NCBI RefSeq assembly: GCF_029960815.1
Contig: NZ_JASBRE010000001.1
Location: 62,001-126,000, forward strand
Source of the DNA: Pseudomonas sp. AL03
GTDB lineage: Bacteria; Pseudomonadota; Gammaproteobacteria; Pseudomonadales; Pseudomonadaceae
DNA: 64,000 nucleotides
Reading direction: 5' to 3'
The notes under the pieces were generated by a model. It saw only the letters and a list, made by a program, of their open reading frames with translations, did no database searches and was not told the DNA's origin. The stretch's first letter is position 1, and each line of letters starts with the position of its first letter. Below are positions 34,270-41,128 of this stretch, in pieces. The position numbers were made by a program, and so were the translations under genes.

Positions 34270-35274
34270 TTAGCCGACCAGGAAGCGTCGACTTCCATGC
34301 TTGACCTTGGTGTAGCGAACCTGCAGGTAGGGCTTTTCTTGGAGCATGCGATCCACGTCGAGCACGTTGCTGTCCTTGGCTTTCTTCCAGCTGATAAAGC
34401 CGTGGCTGAACTCCGCTCGGGTAGCCTCACCCATAGCCTGCAGCAGCATCTGCTTGAGTTGGGCCTCGCGCGTTTCCTTCTCACCGATGGATTGGCGAAC
34501 GGCCTTGAGCTCCAAGTAGGCCGCCGCCAACCCGGCATGTCCGCTGAAATCGACGGTCTGGCCGTTGTCTTCCGGGTATAAGCAGCGCAAAGCCGCTTCG
34601 GCTGACGCGCTACCGTCGGCAGGTGGCGGGGTGTCGGTTTCCACATAGCTCCAGAACTTGCGCTCCAGTTCGATCAGGCGAGCGATCATTTGCTCGTCAC
34701 GCTCGATGCGATGGATCTCCAGGTGCTGACCGCCGAGCAGAACCGCCACATCTGCCGCCTGCTTGCCGGTGACGGCGAGTTGGTGCATCACTTGTAGTTC
34801 TACATACTCGGGCACGCCTTCGTTCCAGAGGCGTGCCCCATTTATGCCGGCAGTCTTACATTCGAGGATCTGCACATCGTCGGCGCCGATCACCTCGCGG
34901 TCGATGTTGGCCAGCATCCAGGGCAGTTCGGGGTTTGGATGCTGCAGCACGGCGTTAATCCGCCGCACTTTTTTACCGGTGCGTTTACTGTAATGCCAGG
35001 CCACGATGGGCTCCAGCACGTTGCCCCAATAGGCTGGGCTTTCCTCATCCTGAGGATCTATTTTCGGTAACGTGGCATCGCGACCGGTTTTTTCAAGCCA
35101 TAACTCCAACTGCGATTTGTACGGGTTGAGGCCAACCGCCGCGCCTGCGTCGGAGCTACCGATGCCTCGTTTACGTATGGCGAGCCAGTCCTCGCGCGGC
35201 AGCTCTTTAGTGCTGACCAGGCGAAGGGCAGGGCGGGGCTTAGGGGTACTGCTATTCAATGAGGTTGCATTCAT
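34270..35274 (-). CDS. YqaJ-like viral recombinase family nuclease
   Basis: 334 residues, start 35274 (GGTGA upstream; the longer frame adds 54 residues that run through a terminator hairpin). The N-terminal domain matches YqaJ/lambda-exonuclease-like nucleases: RKRGIGSSDAGAAVGLNPYK, ELPWMLANIDREV with catalytic Asp, and ILECKTAG with the E-x-K pair. This fold gives 5'-3' exonucleases used with annealing proteins in phage recombination. The C-terminal part (about 215-330) is a helical region. Its role is probably recombination or replication of the mobile element. Confidence 0.85.
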   Translation of the reverse strand: MNATSLNSSTPKPRPALRLVSTKELPREDWLAIRKRGIGSSDAGAAVGLNPYKSQLELWLEKTGRDATLPKIDPQDEESPAYWGNVLEPIVAWHYSKRTGKKVRRINAVLQHPNPELPWMLANIDREVIGADDVQILECKTAGINGARLWNEGVPEYVELQVMHQLAVTGKQAADVAVLLGGQHLEIHRIERDEQMIARLIELERKFWSYVETDTPPPADGSASAEAALRCLYPEDNGQTVDFSGHAGLAAAYLELKAVRQSIGEKETREAQLKQMLLQAMGEATRAEFSHGFISWKKAKDSNVLDVDRMLQEKPYLQVRYTKVKHGSRRFLVG

Positions 35275-35294
35275 CGTGTTCACCTTACAGGCAT

Positions 35295-35327
35295 AAAAAA
35301 GCCCGACCAGCACAAGGCTGACCGGGC
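35295..35327 (-). terminator. Terminator after the DUF932 gene
   Basis: On the minus strand GCCCG..AGC / GCT..CGGGC followed by TTTTTT, between the DUF932 and YqaJ genes. Confidence 0.75.
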
Positions 35328-35347
35328 GTGGCGATTGACGAGAAGGG

Positions 35348-36316
35348 TTAAGCTGCGAGACACAGGGCTGCATCCAGGGCGCGTTGCTTGATCTGCGCAC
35401 CCTGACCAAACCACGCCGAGTCCATGCGGTACTCATTACTACGTGCGCGGCGCTCGTGATCGACGTACTCGGTCACCGCATTGAGCAAGCCCCAGGCGGT
35501 GCCGCGTGCTGAGTCCAACTGGCTGCCCCGACCACGGCCTTCATACAGCTCTTGCACCTTGCGCAGGGCGCGTTCGTTGGGTAGTTGCTCCGGTAGTTGA
35601 TTGCTCGGATTGACCTCGCACAGCACGCCCATGAAGTAGCCAAGAGCCTCATGCCACTGGACCTTGCGTTCAGCGAGATGGCGCATGCGGTACATGAACT
35701 CGTCCCAACCGGAGACGGCTATGCCGAGTTGCTTCTTCACTGCCTTCGGATCGAAGCGGGTATTGTGCGGCACCTTGATTGCACGAGATGTGCCGTCCAG
35801 GGCTATGGTCAGGGTGTTATTACACACCACTCGAACCGTGGTAGGTGTTGCTGTGGTGGCCAGGGTGCCGTCGCAGGACGTGGCTAGCAGCAGATAGCCG
35901 TTGACCTGATCGTTTCCTTTCAGGGCAGCGCCTTGTCCGGTGCGCGCCAGTGCCCAGAACTTGCGCCCGCCTTTGAGTACCCCCGCAGTCTCCAGCTCGT
36001 AACCGGAGACCTCGGTGAGGTCACGATAAAACTCCAAAACTTCCCGAGGCTGCACGGTGTGGTAGCGCTGGGAAACCACCGACAGCGGTGCTTTGGTGTC
36101 GGAACGGTAGAGCACCTTTTGCTCGGGGAAGGAGTGGATGCTGCCGAGATGGCCGACAGTATCGGCTTTGAAGTGAACGGGGCTTTCTTGGATTGCCCAG
36201 TCCATCCCAGCTTCGCGTTGCCAAACTTCGATGGGTTGTTTCTGAGTGAGCTGATTGCCCAGGCCATGCCAGGGAGTTACGCCAGCGTAGGCCATAGTTT
36301 CGATGAAATGAGCCAT
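35348..36316 (-). CDS. DUF932 (phage/plasmid-like) protein
   Basis: 322 residues. The start MAHFIETMAYAGVTPWHGLG and a mid-region (VVCNNTLTIAL, KVPHNTRFDPKA) are typical of DUF932 proteins of phages, plasmids and integrative elements. The biochemical role is unknown; the genes are usually found with RadC and YqaJ, as here. AAGGAA lies before the start. No membrane or signal sequence. Confidence 0.88.
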   Translation of the reverse strand: MAHFIETMAYAGVTPWHGLGNQLTQKQPIEVWQREAGMDWAIQESPVHFKADTVGHLGSIHSFPEQKVLYRSDTKAPLSVVSQRYHTVQPREVLEFYRDLTEVSGYELETAGVLKGGRKFWALARTGQGAALKGNDQVNGYLLLATSCDGTLATTATPTTVRVVCNNTLTIALDGTSRAIKVPHNTRFDPKAVKKQLGIAVSGWDEFMYRMRHLAERKVQWHEALGYFMGVLCEVNPSNQLPEQLPNERALRKVQELYEGRGRGSQLDSARGTAWGLLNAVTEYVDHERRARSNEYRMDSAWFGQGAQIKQRALDAALCLAA

Positions 36317-36405
36317 GGTGGTGATTCCTTTGGGTGCGCGCCGGCATTAAGGCTGCGCATCGCGCAGCACCATCCGGACGTCATAAATGAGAGTGAGGTA
36401 ATGGA

Positions 36406-36735
36406 TTAAGCGGGCAGATTGAAGCGGTGGCCGCAGAGCAGGCAGAGGTTGTGGGCCAGGACGTGGCGATCGAGCGACTCACCCAGTTGGGCGCCGAGTG
36501 CGCAGCCGCCAACACCGCCGGCAAGGCCACCGAGGATGGCCCCCGAAACCGAGCCGAGACTGATACCGACTGGTCCGGCGATAGCGCCAATCAGCGCACC
36601 AGCCTGCCCACCAGCCAGTGCAGCACTGACGCCACGAGCAACACCGCCAACGGTACCGATGGCCGCGCCGACTTTCATGGCGTGATGGAAAGAAGCGACT
36701 TTGGGGGAGTGACAGCGAGGGCACTGCAATGACAT
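36406..36735 (-). CDS. Gly-rich zinc-ribbon membrane-associated protein
   Basis: 109 residues. A Cys pair at the start (LQCPRCHSP) and another near the end (LCLLCGHRF) could form a zinc ribbon folded across the molecule. Between them lies a Gly/Ala-rich glycine-zipper-like hydrophobic stretch (GALIGAIAGPVGISLGS and AILGGLAGGVGGCALGA), which may insert in or lie on a membrane. GAGAGG before the start. First gene of the leftward operon that ends at 32571. Function unknown. Confidence 0.65.
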   Translation of the reverse strand: MSLQCPRCHSPKVASFHHAMKVGAAIGTVGGVARGVSAALAGGQAGALIGAIAGPVGISLGSVSGAILGGLAGGVGGCALGAQLGESLDRHVLAHNLCLLCGHRFNLPA

Positions 36736-36965
36736 GGGGGAACCTCTCTGGTGGTTATGTCATTGCGATTATGTAGGGCTGAGTTTTTTTCGAATTGAAG
36801 CCGACTCGGCATCTAGGATCTGGTTATAGGAATTTTAGAGGGATTTTCCGTATGCTACGTTTTGGCACTACTCAACGAATCAGGTTGAGCGCCCGGATTG
36901 GATTCTGATTGGAGGGTAGTCACCTATCAGCTAAGATCTCGTGTTAAGGCACAGGGAATCGTCTA

Positions 36966-37601
36966 ATGCAGAGCAGTAGGGACAGAAGGCACGGATTGAC
37001 GCGGCTGGGAAAGCTTACCCTTTTCCTAGTGTCTTACATTCCGTTATTTTTGATAATTATTTTTCAGCAGTTCTATAAAAACAGCGACTATCTTAGCTTC
37101 GGAGGTTTCAATAGCGATGCCTGGATGAATTTCGCGAAGAAATTCGGTGTGGCTACCACGCTTATAATAATCTCGGTTTTGGCTGTTATTTTCTTGATGA
37201 TCTTGCTCCAAAATCTATTAGAGCGAGCTGAGGAAAGCGGCGAAATTTCCAAGGTGGTGGACGTAGAAAATAAGAACTCAGAATCAATTGCTTATCTATT
37301 CACTTATATCATTCCTTTCGTATTTCAAGATCCCGCAGACCCTGCCCAGCTAATACCAATAATCACTTTGATGTGCGTGACGTATACAATTTACGTCAAC
37401 TCATCAATGATACTTATAAACCCAACTTTGAGTTTTTGGTATTCCCTCTATCATGTAGAGGTCGAAAACCTAGCGGGAGCAAAGAAGAAAATAATAATTC
37501 TTACAAAAGAAAAGTTTATGGAAGAAGGTGATTTGCTCAAAATGAAGCGAATTGCCCACAGATTGTATTTTGGTATAGATTTGGGGAGGAATGATGAGTA
37601 G
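36966..37601 (+). CDS. kwaA: Kiwa anti-phage system membrane subunit KwaA
   Basis: 211-residue inner-membrane protein with four hydrophobic segments (LTLFLVSYIPLFLIIIF; FGVATTLIIISVLAVIF with LMILL; YLFTYIIPFVF; LIPIITLMCVTYTIYVN). It ends in a basic cytoplasmic tail. KwaA of the Kiwa system is a four-helix membrane protein of about 200 residues encoded directly before kwaB (DUF4868). Here the partner gene overlaps the last codons, and length, topology and gene order fit. In published work Kiwa acts at the membrane to sense phage infection and hand over to KwaB. The DNA is visibly more AT-rich than the neighbours, a sign of transfer. Confidence 0.75.
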   Translation: MQSSRDRRHGLTRLGKLTLFLVSYIPLFLIIIFQQFYKNSDYLSFGGFNSDAWMNFAKKFGVATTLIIISVLAVIFLMILLQNLLERAEESGEISKVVDVENKNSESIAYLFTYIIPFVFQDPADPAQLIPIITLMCVTYTIYVNSSMILINPTLSFWYSLYHVEVENLAGAKKKIIILTKEKFMEEGDLLKMKRIAHRLYFGIDLGRNDE

Positions 37602-38604
37602 CGAAGCGTTGAACACTGTTCAGGGTTTACTAGAGCAACAAAATCTTTCGTTTGAAGTGTTCTTCATACAAAGAAAAGCCAAGACTGAAAATAAGAAAAA
37701 AGGATTTAGCTATACTCTTAGTAGGTTGGATGCCTCGAACGAAATCAACGGCTTTTTTCTCAAGTCCGCAAAGGCGCAGGTCCAGAAATATATAGAGTCT
37801 TCAGCAGTGGCTCAGAAATATGCTGTTATCTCCGATGACATGCCAAAAGCGCTATTCAAGTATGATGAGGCTGAAAAGCTAAAGGTGTCAGATCATACTT
37901 GGAAAAAGATTCTCAACGGTACGGAAATAAAATCCGCCGTTTCTTTAAATGAACTAAAAAATAATATTTGGTACTACTGCGTTAAGATTGTAAGCACGAC
38001 CGATGGTGGAAAGACGAAAGCCTTGTTTTTCAAAAAGTTAACGGCTACAAGCGTTGCTACAGACACACCGCAAGGCTTTGGGAAGAAAATTAAGGCTCAC
38101 TTCGACTCCACAGACCCTAAATTGGTGGAAATTAAGACTGAGCACATTACTTTTGAAGATAAATTTGATTGCGTCTTGCAAGGTAATTCGTTTCTGATTT
38201 TCTCTAAAGCCGCATTCGAAAAAATTGCCGAGCTAGAAGATGAGTTTGTTGAGCTGTCAAAAGAAACATTAGAGATAATAAATAATCATTCTGTGGTCGA
38301 AGGTTTAGAAATTGTCTGTGCAGAAGTCACCTCAAAACCTTCTATGATGCGAACCCTGGCGAATATCGCTAAAAATAACAATCATGCCCAAATCGGTGCT
38401 GCCGAAATTGAGAATATGAAGCAGATGCTTCTTCAGTATGAAGGGCGAGAACTGAAGTCTACTTCAGATGGAAGAGTTCTTATCGAAAACAGGGATGATG
38501 TACAGGATTTTTTGAAGCTGCTCAATGACTATTACAAACAAGGTATGGTTACAGGTAAGACGTATGGATCAAATTCTGGAAGTGTATTGGTTAAAAGGAG
38601 TTGA
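37594..38604 (+). CDS. kwaB: Kiwa anti-phage system effector KwaB (DUF4868)
   Basis: 336 residues; GGGGAGGA just upstream suits ATG 37594 slightly better than ATG 37591. DUF4868-like: charged N-terminal part, YYCVKIVSTTDGGKTKALFFK, ATPQGFGKK-type loop (here TDTPQGFGKKIKAHFDSTDP), FDCVLQGNSFLIFSKAAFEK and a Lys/Glu-rich helical middle. KwaB is described as a DNA-binding partner that limits phage replication. It overlaps kwaA by 8 bases, so the two are co-translated. High A+T and Lys content contrasts with flanking genes. A 12-bp hairpin follows. Confidence 0.75.
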   Translation: MSSEALNTVQGLLEQQNLSFEVFFIQRKAKTENKKKGFSYTLSRLDASNEINGFFLKSAKAQVQKYIESSAVAQKYAVISDDMPKALFKYDEAEKLKVSDHTWKKILNGTEIKSAVSLNELKNNIWYYCVKIVSTTDGGKTKALFFKKLTATSVATDTPQGFGKKIKAHFDSTDPKLVEIKTEHITFEDKFDCVLQGNSFLIFSKAAFEKIAELEDEFVELSKETLEIINNHSVVEGLEIVCAEVTSKPSMMRTLANIAKNNNHAQIGAAEIENMKQMLLQYEGRELKSTSDGRVLIENRDDVQDFLKLLNDYYKQGMVTGKTYGSNSGSVLVKRS

Positions 38605-38690
38605 TTGTAAGCTCTTTCTTATTGAATTTTTGTTATGATATCTGTGTTGATGGTCTCTGTGGCTTTGAGAGCTATCTATTAGGCTGTTTT

Positions 38691-38723
38691 CGAACCACTC
38701 CAGATAGCTAGTGGAGTGGTTCG
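38691..38723. terminator. Hairpin between kwaB and the integrase gene
   Basis: Perfect 12-bp arms CGAACCACTCCA / TGGAGTGGTTCG with a 9-base loop, between converging genes. No T-run on either strand; it probably limits read-through. Confidence 0.65.
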
Positions 38724-38776
38724 TTCACGGATATAGCATGTCTGAGGGTGAGCACTACTTCGGTAGAGCTTATCAG

Positions 38777-40033
38777 TCAACGAATCGAGACGACCTTCCT
38801 GTCCCGGTTGTCCTGGATGGCTGACATCGAAAGATTGCCGGTAGCTGCTTCTTGGATATGCTCGCTCCACCAAGCCATCATTGGACGTCTGCGCTCAATG
38901 TAGTCAGCTCGGTTGTAGGCGCTCCGTACCTCATCTTTATCGACGTGGGCTAGTGCGACCTCGATTAATTCAGGATCCCAGCCATGCTCATTGAGAATGG
39001 TACTCGCCATTGAGCGCATGCCATGACTTACTAAGCGCCCTTCGAAACCCATGCGCTTCAGCGCCATGTTGGCTGTCTGGCTGTTGCGGTGGGTGCGAGG
39101 GTTCCGGTCTGCAGGGAAGACGTGCTCCCGGTGTCCACTGTAGGGTTTAATCGCTTCCAAGAGCGACAGAGCCTGCTCCGTGAGCGGAATGATGTGTATC
39201 CGACGTTTCTTCATACGCTCCGCCGGTATAGTCCAGATCTTCTTTTCGAAGTCGATATCAGCCCAGCGAGAAGTGGCAGCCTCGGCTGGCCGAGTCATGG
39301 TGTGAAGTTGCCACTCAATTAGGCAGCGTGTAGTTCTTTTTATGCTGGCATTGGCAATTGCCACCATGAGCTCTTTCAGCTCATCGGGCGCAAGGGCCGC
39401 CATGTTTTTCTTTTTGGGCTTTTTGAAGACGGAGCGAATTCCACTGAGCGGATTCGCGTGAATCAATCCCGAATTGACACCATAGGTCATGATCTCATTG
39501 AGGCGTTGGGTTAGACGTTTAACGGTTTCGAGACTGCCCTTCGTCTCTAGGGGGCGCAGCAAATTTATGACTTTAGGGGCAGTGATAGCAGAGATTGGGG
39601 TGGTGGCCAGATCAGGGAACACATGCAGCGTGAGGGAGCGCCAAATATCCTCAGCGTATGCAGGGGTAACTGAATCCTTTTTGAGCTCGAACCACGCTGC
39701 TGAGATATTTTCGAAAGTATGTTCCGTGGCTGCTTTTTTCGCGTGCCGCTCGGCGTCGCGTTTCTCTTTAGGGTCCAGCCCCTGGGCGACGAGCTCTCTC
39801 GCTTCCACGGTTCTCTTGCGTGCTTGAGCCAGGCTTACCTCAGGAAAGGTGCCCAATCCCATATTTATCCGCTTTTTCGTCACGGGTTGGATGTAGTTGA
39901 AATTCCATAGCTTTGAGCCATTGATTCTCACTCGCATCTGAAGACCGTTGCCGTCGGTGAGTATGTAATCCTTTTCCTTTGGCTTCGCGGCTTTGACTTT
40001 TACGTCCGAAAGGCGCGTGGCTTGTGCCCCCAT
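38777..40033 (-). CDS. int: P4-type tyrosine recombinase (integrase) of the ssrA island
   Basis: 418 residues. N-terminal arm-binding domain (DUF4102-like: LTDGNGLQMRVRINGSKLW, NMGLGTFPEVSLAQAR), core-binding middle, and a catalytic C-terminal domain with the full set: Arg in TMTRPAEA, Lys in MKKRRIH, His-x-x-Arg in SHGMRSMAS, His in LAHVD and Tyr in SAYNRADY. It inserts the element into the 3' end of ssrA, 185 bases upstream. Its start lies inside a cluster of TGTATTCC/GGAATACA sites, so integrase binding may also repress its own promoter. It is transcribed in the same direction as ssrA. Confidence 0.95.
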   Translation of the reverse strand: MGAQATRLSDVKVKAAKPKEKDYILTDGNGLQMRVRINGSKLWNFNYIQPVTKKRINMGLGTFPEVSLAQARKRTVEARELVAQGLDPKEKRDAERHAKKAATEHTFENISAAWFELKKDSVTPAYAEDIWRSLTLHVFPDLATTPISAITAPKVINLLRPLETKGSLETVKRLTQRLNEIMTYGVNSGLIHANPLSGIRSVFKKPKKKNMAALAPDELKELMVAIANASIKRTTRCLIEWQLHTMTRPAEAATSRWADIDFEKKIWTIPAERMKKRRIHIIPLTEQALSLLEAIKPYSGHREHVFPADRNPRTHRNSQTANMALKRMGFEGRLVSHGMRSMASTILNEHGWDPELIEVALAHVDKDEVRSAYNRADYIERRRPMMAWWSEHIQEAATGNLSMSAIQDNRDRKVVSIR

Positions 40034-40035
40034 GG

Positions 40036-40104
40036 TGTATTCCAGTGCTGTTTATGTATTCCAAAAAATAGCAGGTGAGGGCTTGGAATACCACTTGGAA
40101 TACA
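40036..40104. repeat. Integrase arm-type repeats, right end
   Basis: TTGGAATAC(C/A) at 40083 and 40095 (12 bases apart) and inverted copies TGTATTCCA at 40036 and 40055. The direct pair matches the left-end pair (21526, 21538) in sequence, orientation and spacing. Confidence 0.75.
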
Positions 40105-40180
40105 CGAAATCGTAGATGGTTGCGGATGCTGGTGGACGCTCTTGGACTCTAAACCCCTGTATTTACTGGATTTCAGGCAC

Positions 40181-40207
40181 AAAAAAAGACGTCCGTGGAC
40201 GTCTTTA
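40181..40207 (-). terminator. Terminator of ssrA, on the island side of the junction
   Basis: On the minus strand AAAGACGTCC / GGACGTCTTT followed by TTTTTT, 10 bases after the mature 3' end of the tmRNA. It lies inside the island, so the element supplies the terminator. Confidence 0.88.
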
Positions 40208-40217
40208 GATGTTGAGG

Positions 40218-40245
40218 TGGTGGAGCCGGGGGGATTTGAACCCCC
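40218..40245. other. Right attachment site core (3' end of ssrA)
   Basis: TGGTGGAGCCGGGGGG then ATTTGAAC, the acceptor/T-arm end of tmRNA, next to the integrase. This end is a common integration target for P4-type integrases. The exact crossover cannot be fixed because the left copy is degenerate. Confidence 0.65.
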
Positions 40246-40611
40246 GTCCGCCAGTACTCCGCTGTCGGTACTACATGCGTAGCCGTGTCTATTAAGTTAA
40301 CCCTCAGCGACCCGACGGGCAGGGTGCTTTGGGCGAGTTGTGTAAGTTTTAGCCGCTTCGTCCACAACGTACTGCACGGCGATTCTGTTCTATATGACAA
40401 TCACTTTGGGTTTACAGACATCCCCTGATGATTGCTGGACCCGAAGGTACCAGGAGGGAAGGGCTAAGGCTGCTTACGCAGCGAGAGCGTATTCCCCGTA
40501 GGTTTCGTCATTGGCAACTATAGAAAGTTGCAACAGTGGATTTACGAGTTCTGTTACCAACTCGGCATGCACCTAAAGTTTCGCAACCGGCGTCGAATCC
40601 TAAACGGCCCC
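40218..40611 (-). ncRNA. ssrA: tmRNA (ssrA)
   Basis: 394 nt on the minus strand. The 5' part begins GGGGCCG and AGGATTCGACGCCGG, and the 3' end is the T-arm and acceptor (GGTTCAAATCCCCCCGGCTC, then CACCA), together forming the alanine tRNA-like domain. The tag frame (40474-40515, minus) reads ANDETYGEYALAA then TAA. With SmpB (gene at 49823) it frees stalled ribosomes and tags the peptide for proteolysis. Only its last bases are shared with the island attachment site, so the RNA is intact. Confidence 0.97.
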
Positions 40612-40676
40612 GAGCCCATTGCTCTGTGAATCAAAGTGAGCAACAAGCCTGCGCAGTGTACGCCAACGTGGCTCAG

Positions 40677-40700
40677 AAGGCCAACCCGAAGGTTGGCCTT
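40677..40700. terminator. Hairpin after the small periplasmic protein gene
   Basis: Ten-base perfect stem AAGGCCAACC / GGTTGGCCTT with a 4-base loop, 10 bases past the stop of the leftward gene; weak T-run. Confidence 0.7.
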
Positions 40701-40709
40701 GAGCGGCTA

Positions 40710-40997
40710 TCAGGTTTTACCGCCTTTGCTCGCGTTCTGGATTTCCTGGATGGTTTGGGTGGTTTCCGATATGCACTTCTCGGTGCCTTCCTTGGTGTTC
40801 ATCGCCTGGTGGGCCTTGGCTTGCTGGACGCTGGCTTCGACACGGGCACTGATTTCCGGTGCCTGAATTTGTGACTTGGCATTGGCGATGGTCTGCAGGT
40901 TGGTTTCACAGAGATCTTCTGAGCCGCCGGCCGCAAACGAGGTGGACGCCATCAGCGAGGCAGTAACGAACAGACCTAACAGTACAGAGCGTTTCAT
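40710..40997 (-). CDS. Small secreted protein, function unknown
   Basis: 95 residues from the ATG at 40997 (AAGGAG seven bases upstream); the 25 codons further upstream are unlikely. Signal peptide KRSVLLGLFVTASLMASTSF with cleavage after FAAG. The mature part is a short helical, Gln-rich domain with two Cys (EDLCETNL, EKCISETT) that could form a disulphide in the periplasm. No family recognised. It lies between ssrA and the lactate operon. Confidence 0.7.
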   Translation of the reverse strand: MKRSVLLGLFVTASLMASTSFAAGGSEDLCETNLQTIANAKSQIQAPEISARVEASVQQAKAHQAMNTKEGTEKCISETTQTIQEIQNASKGGKT

Positions 40998-41128
40998 GTG
41001 AATCTCCTTGAACTGAGGGTCCAGACATCGCTGGCCATCAGGACGGGCTGCCGAGTTTTGGGAAGTCCCCACAGTTGTGGGGCTTGATCAGTGGACTACG
41101 GCGGCACGTCAGGGTTCTATTTTTTTCT

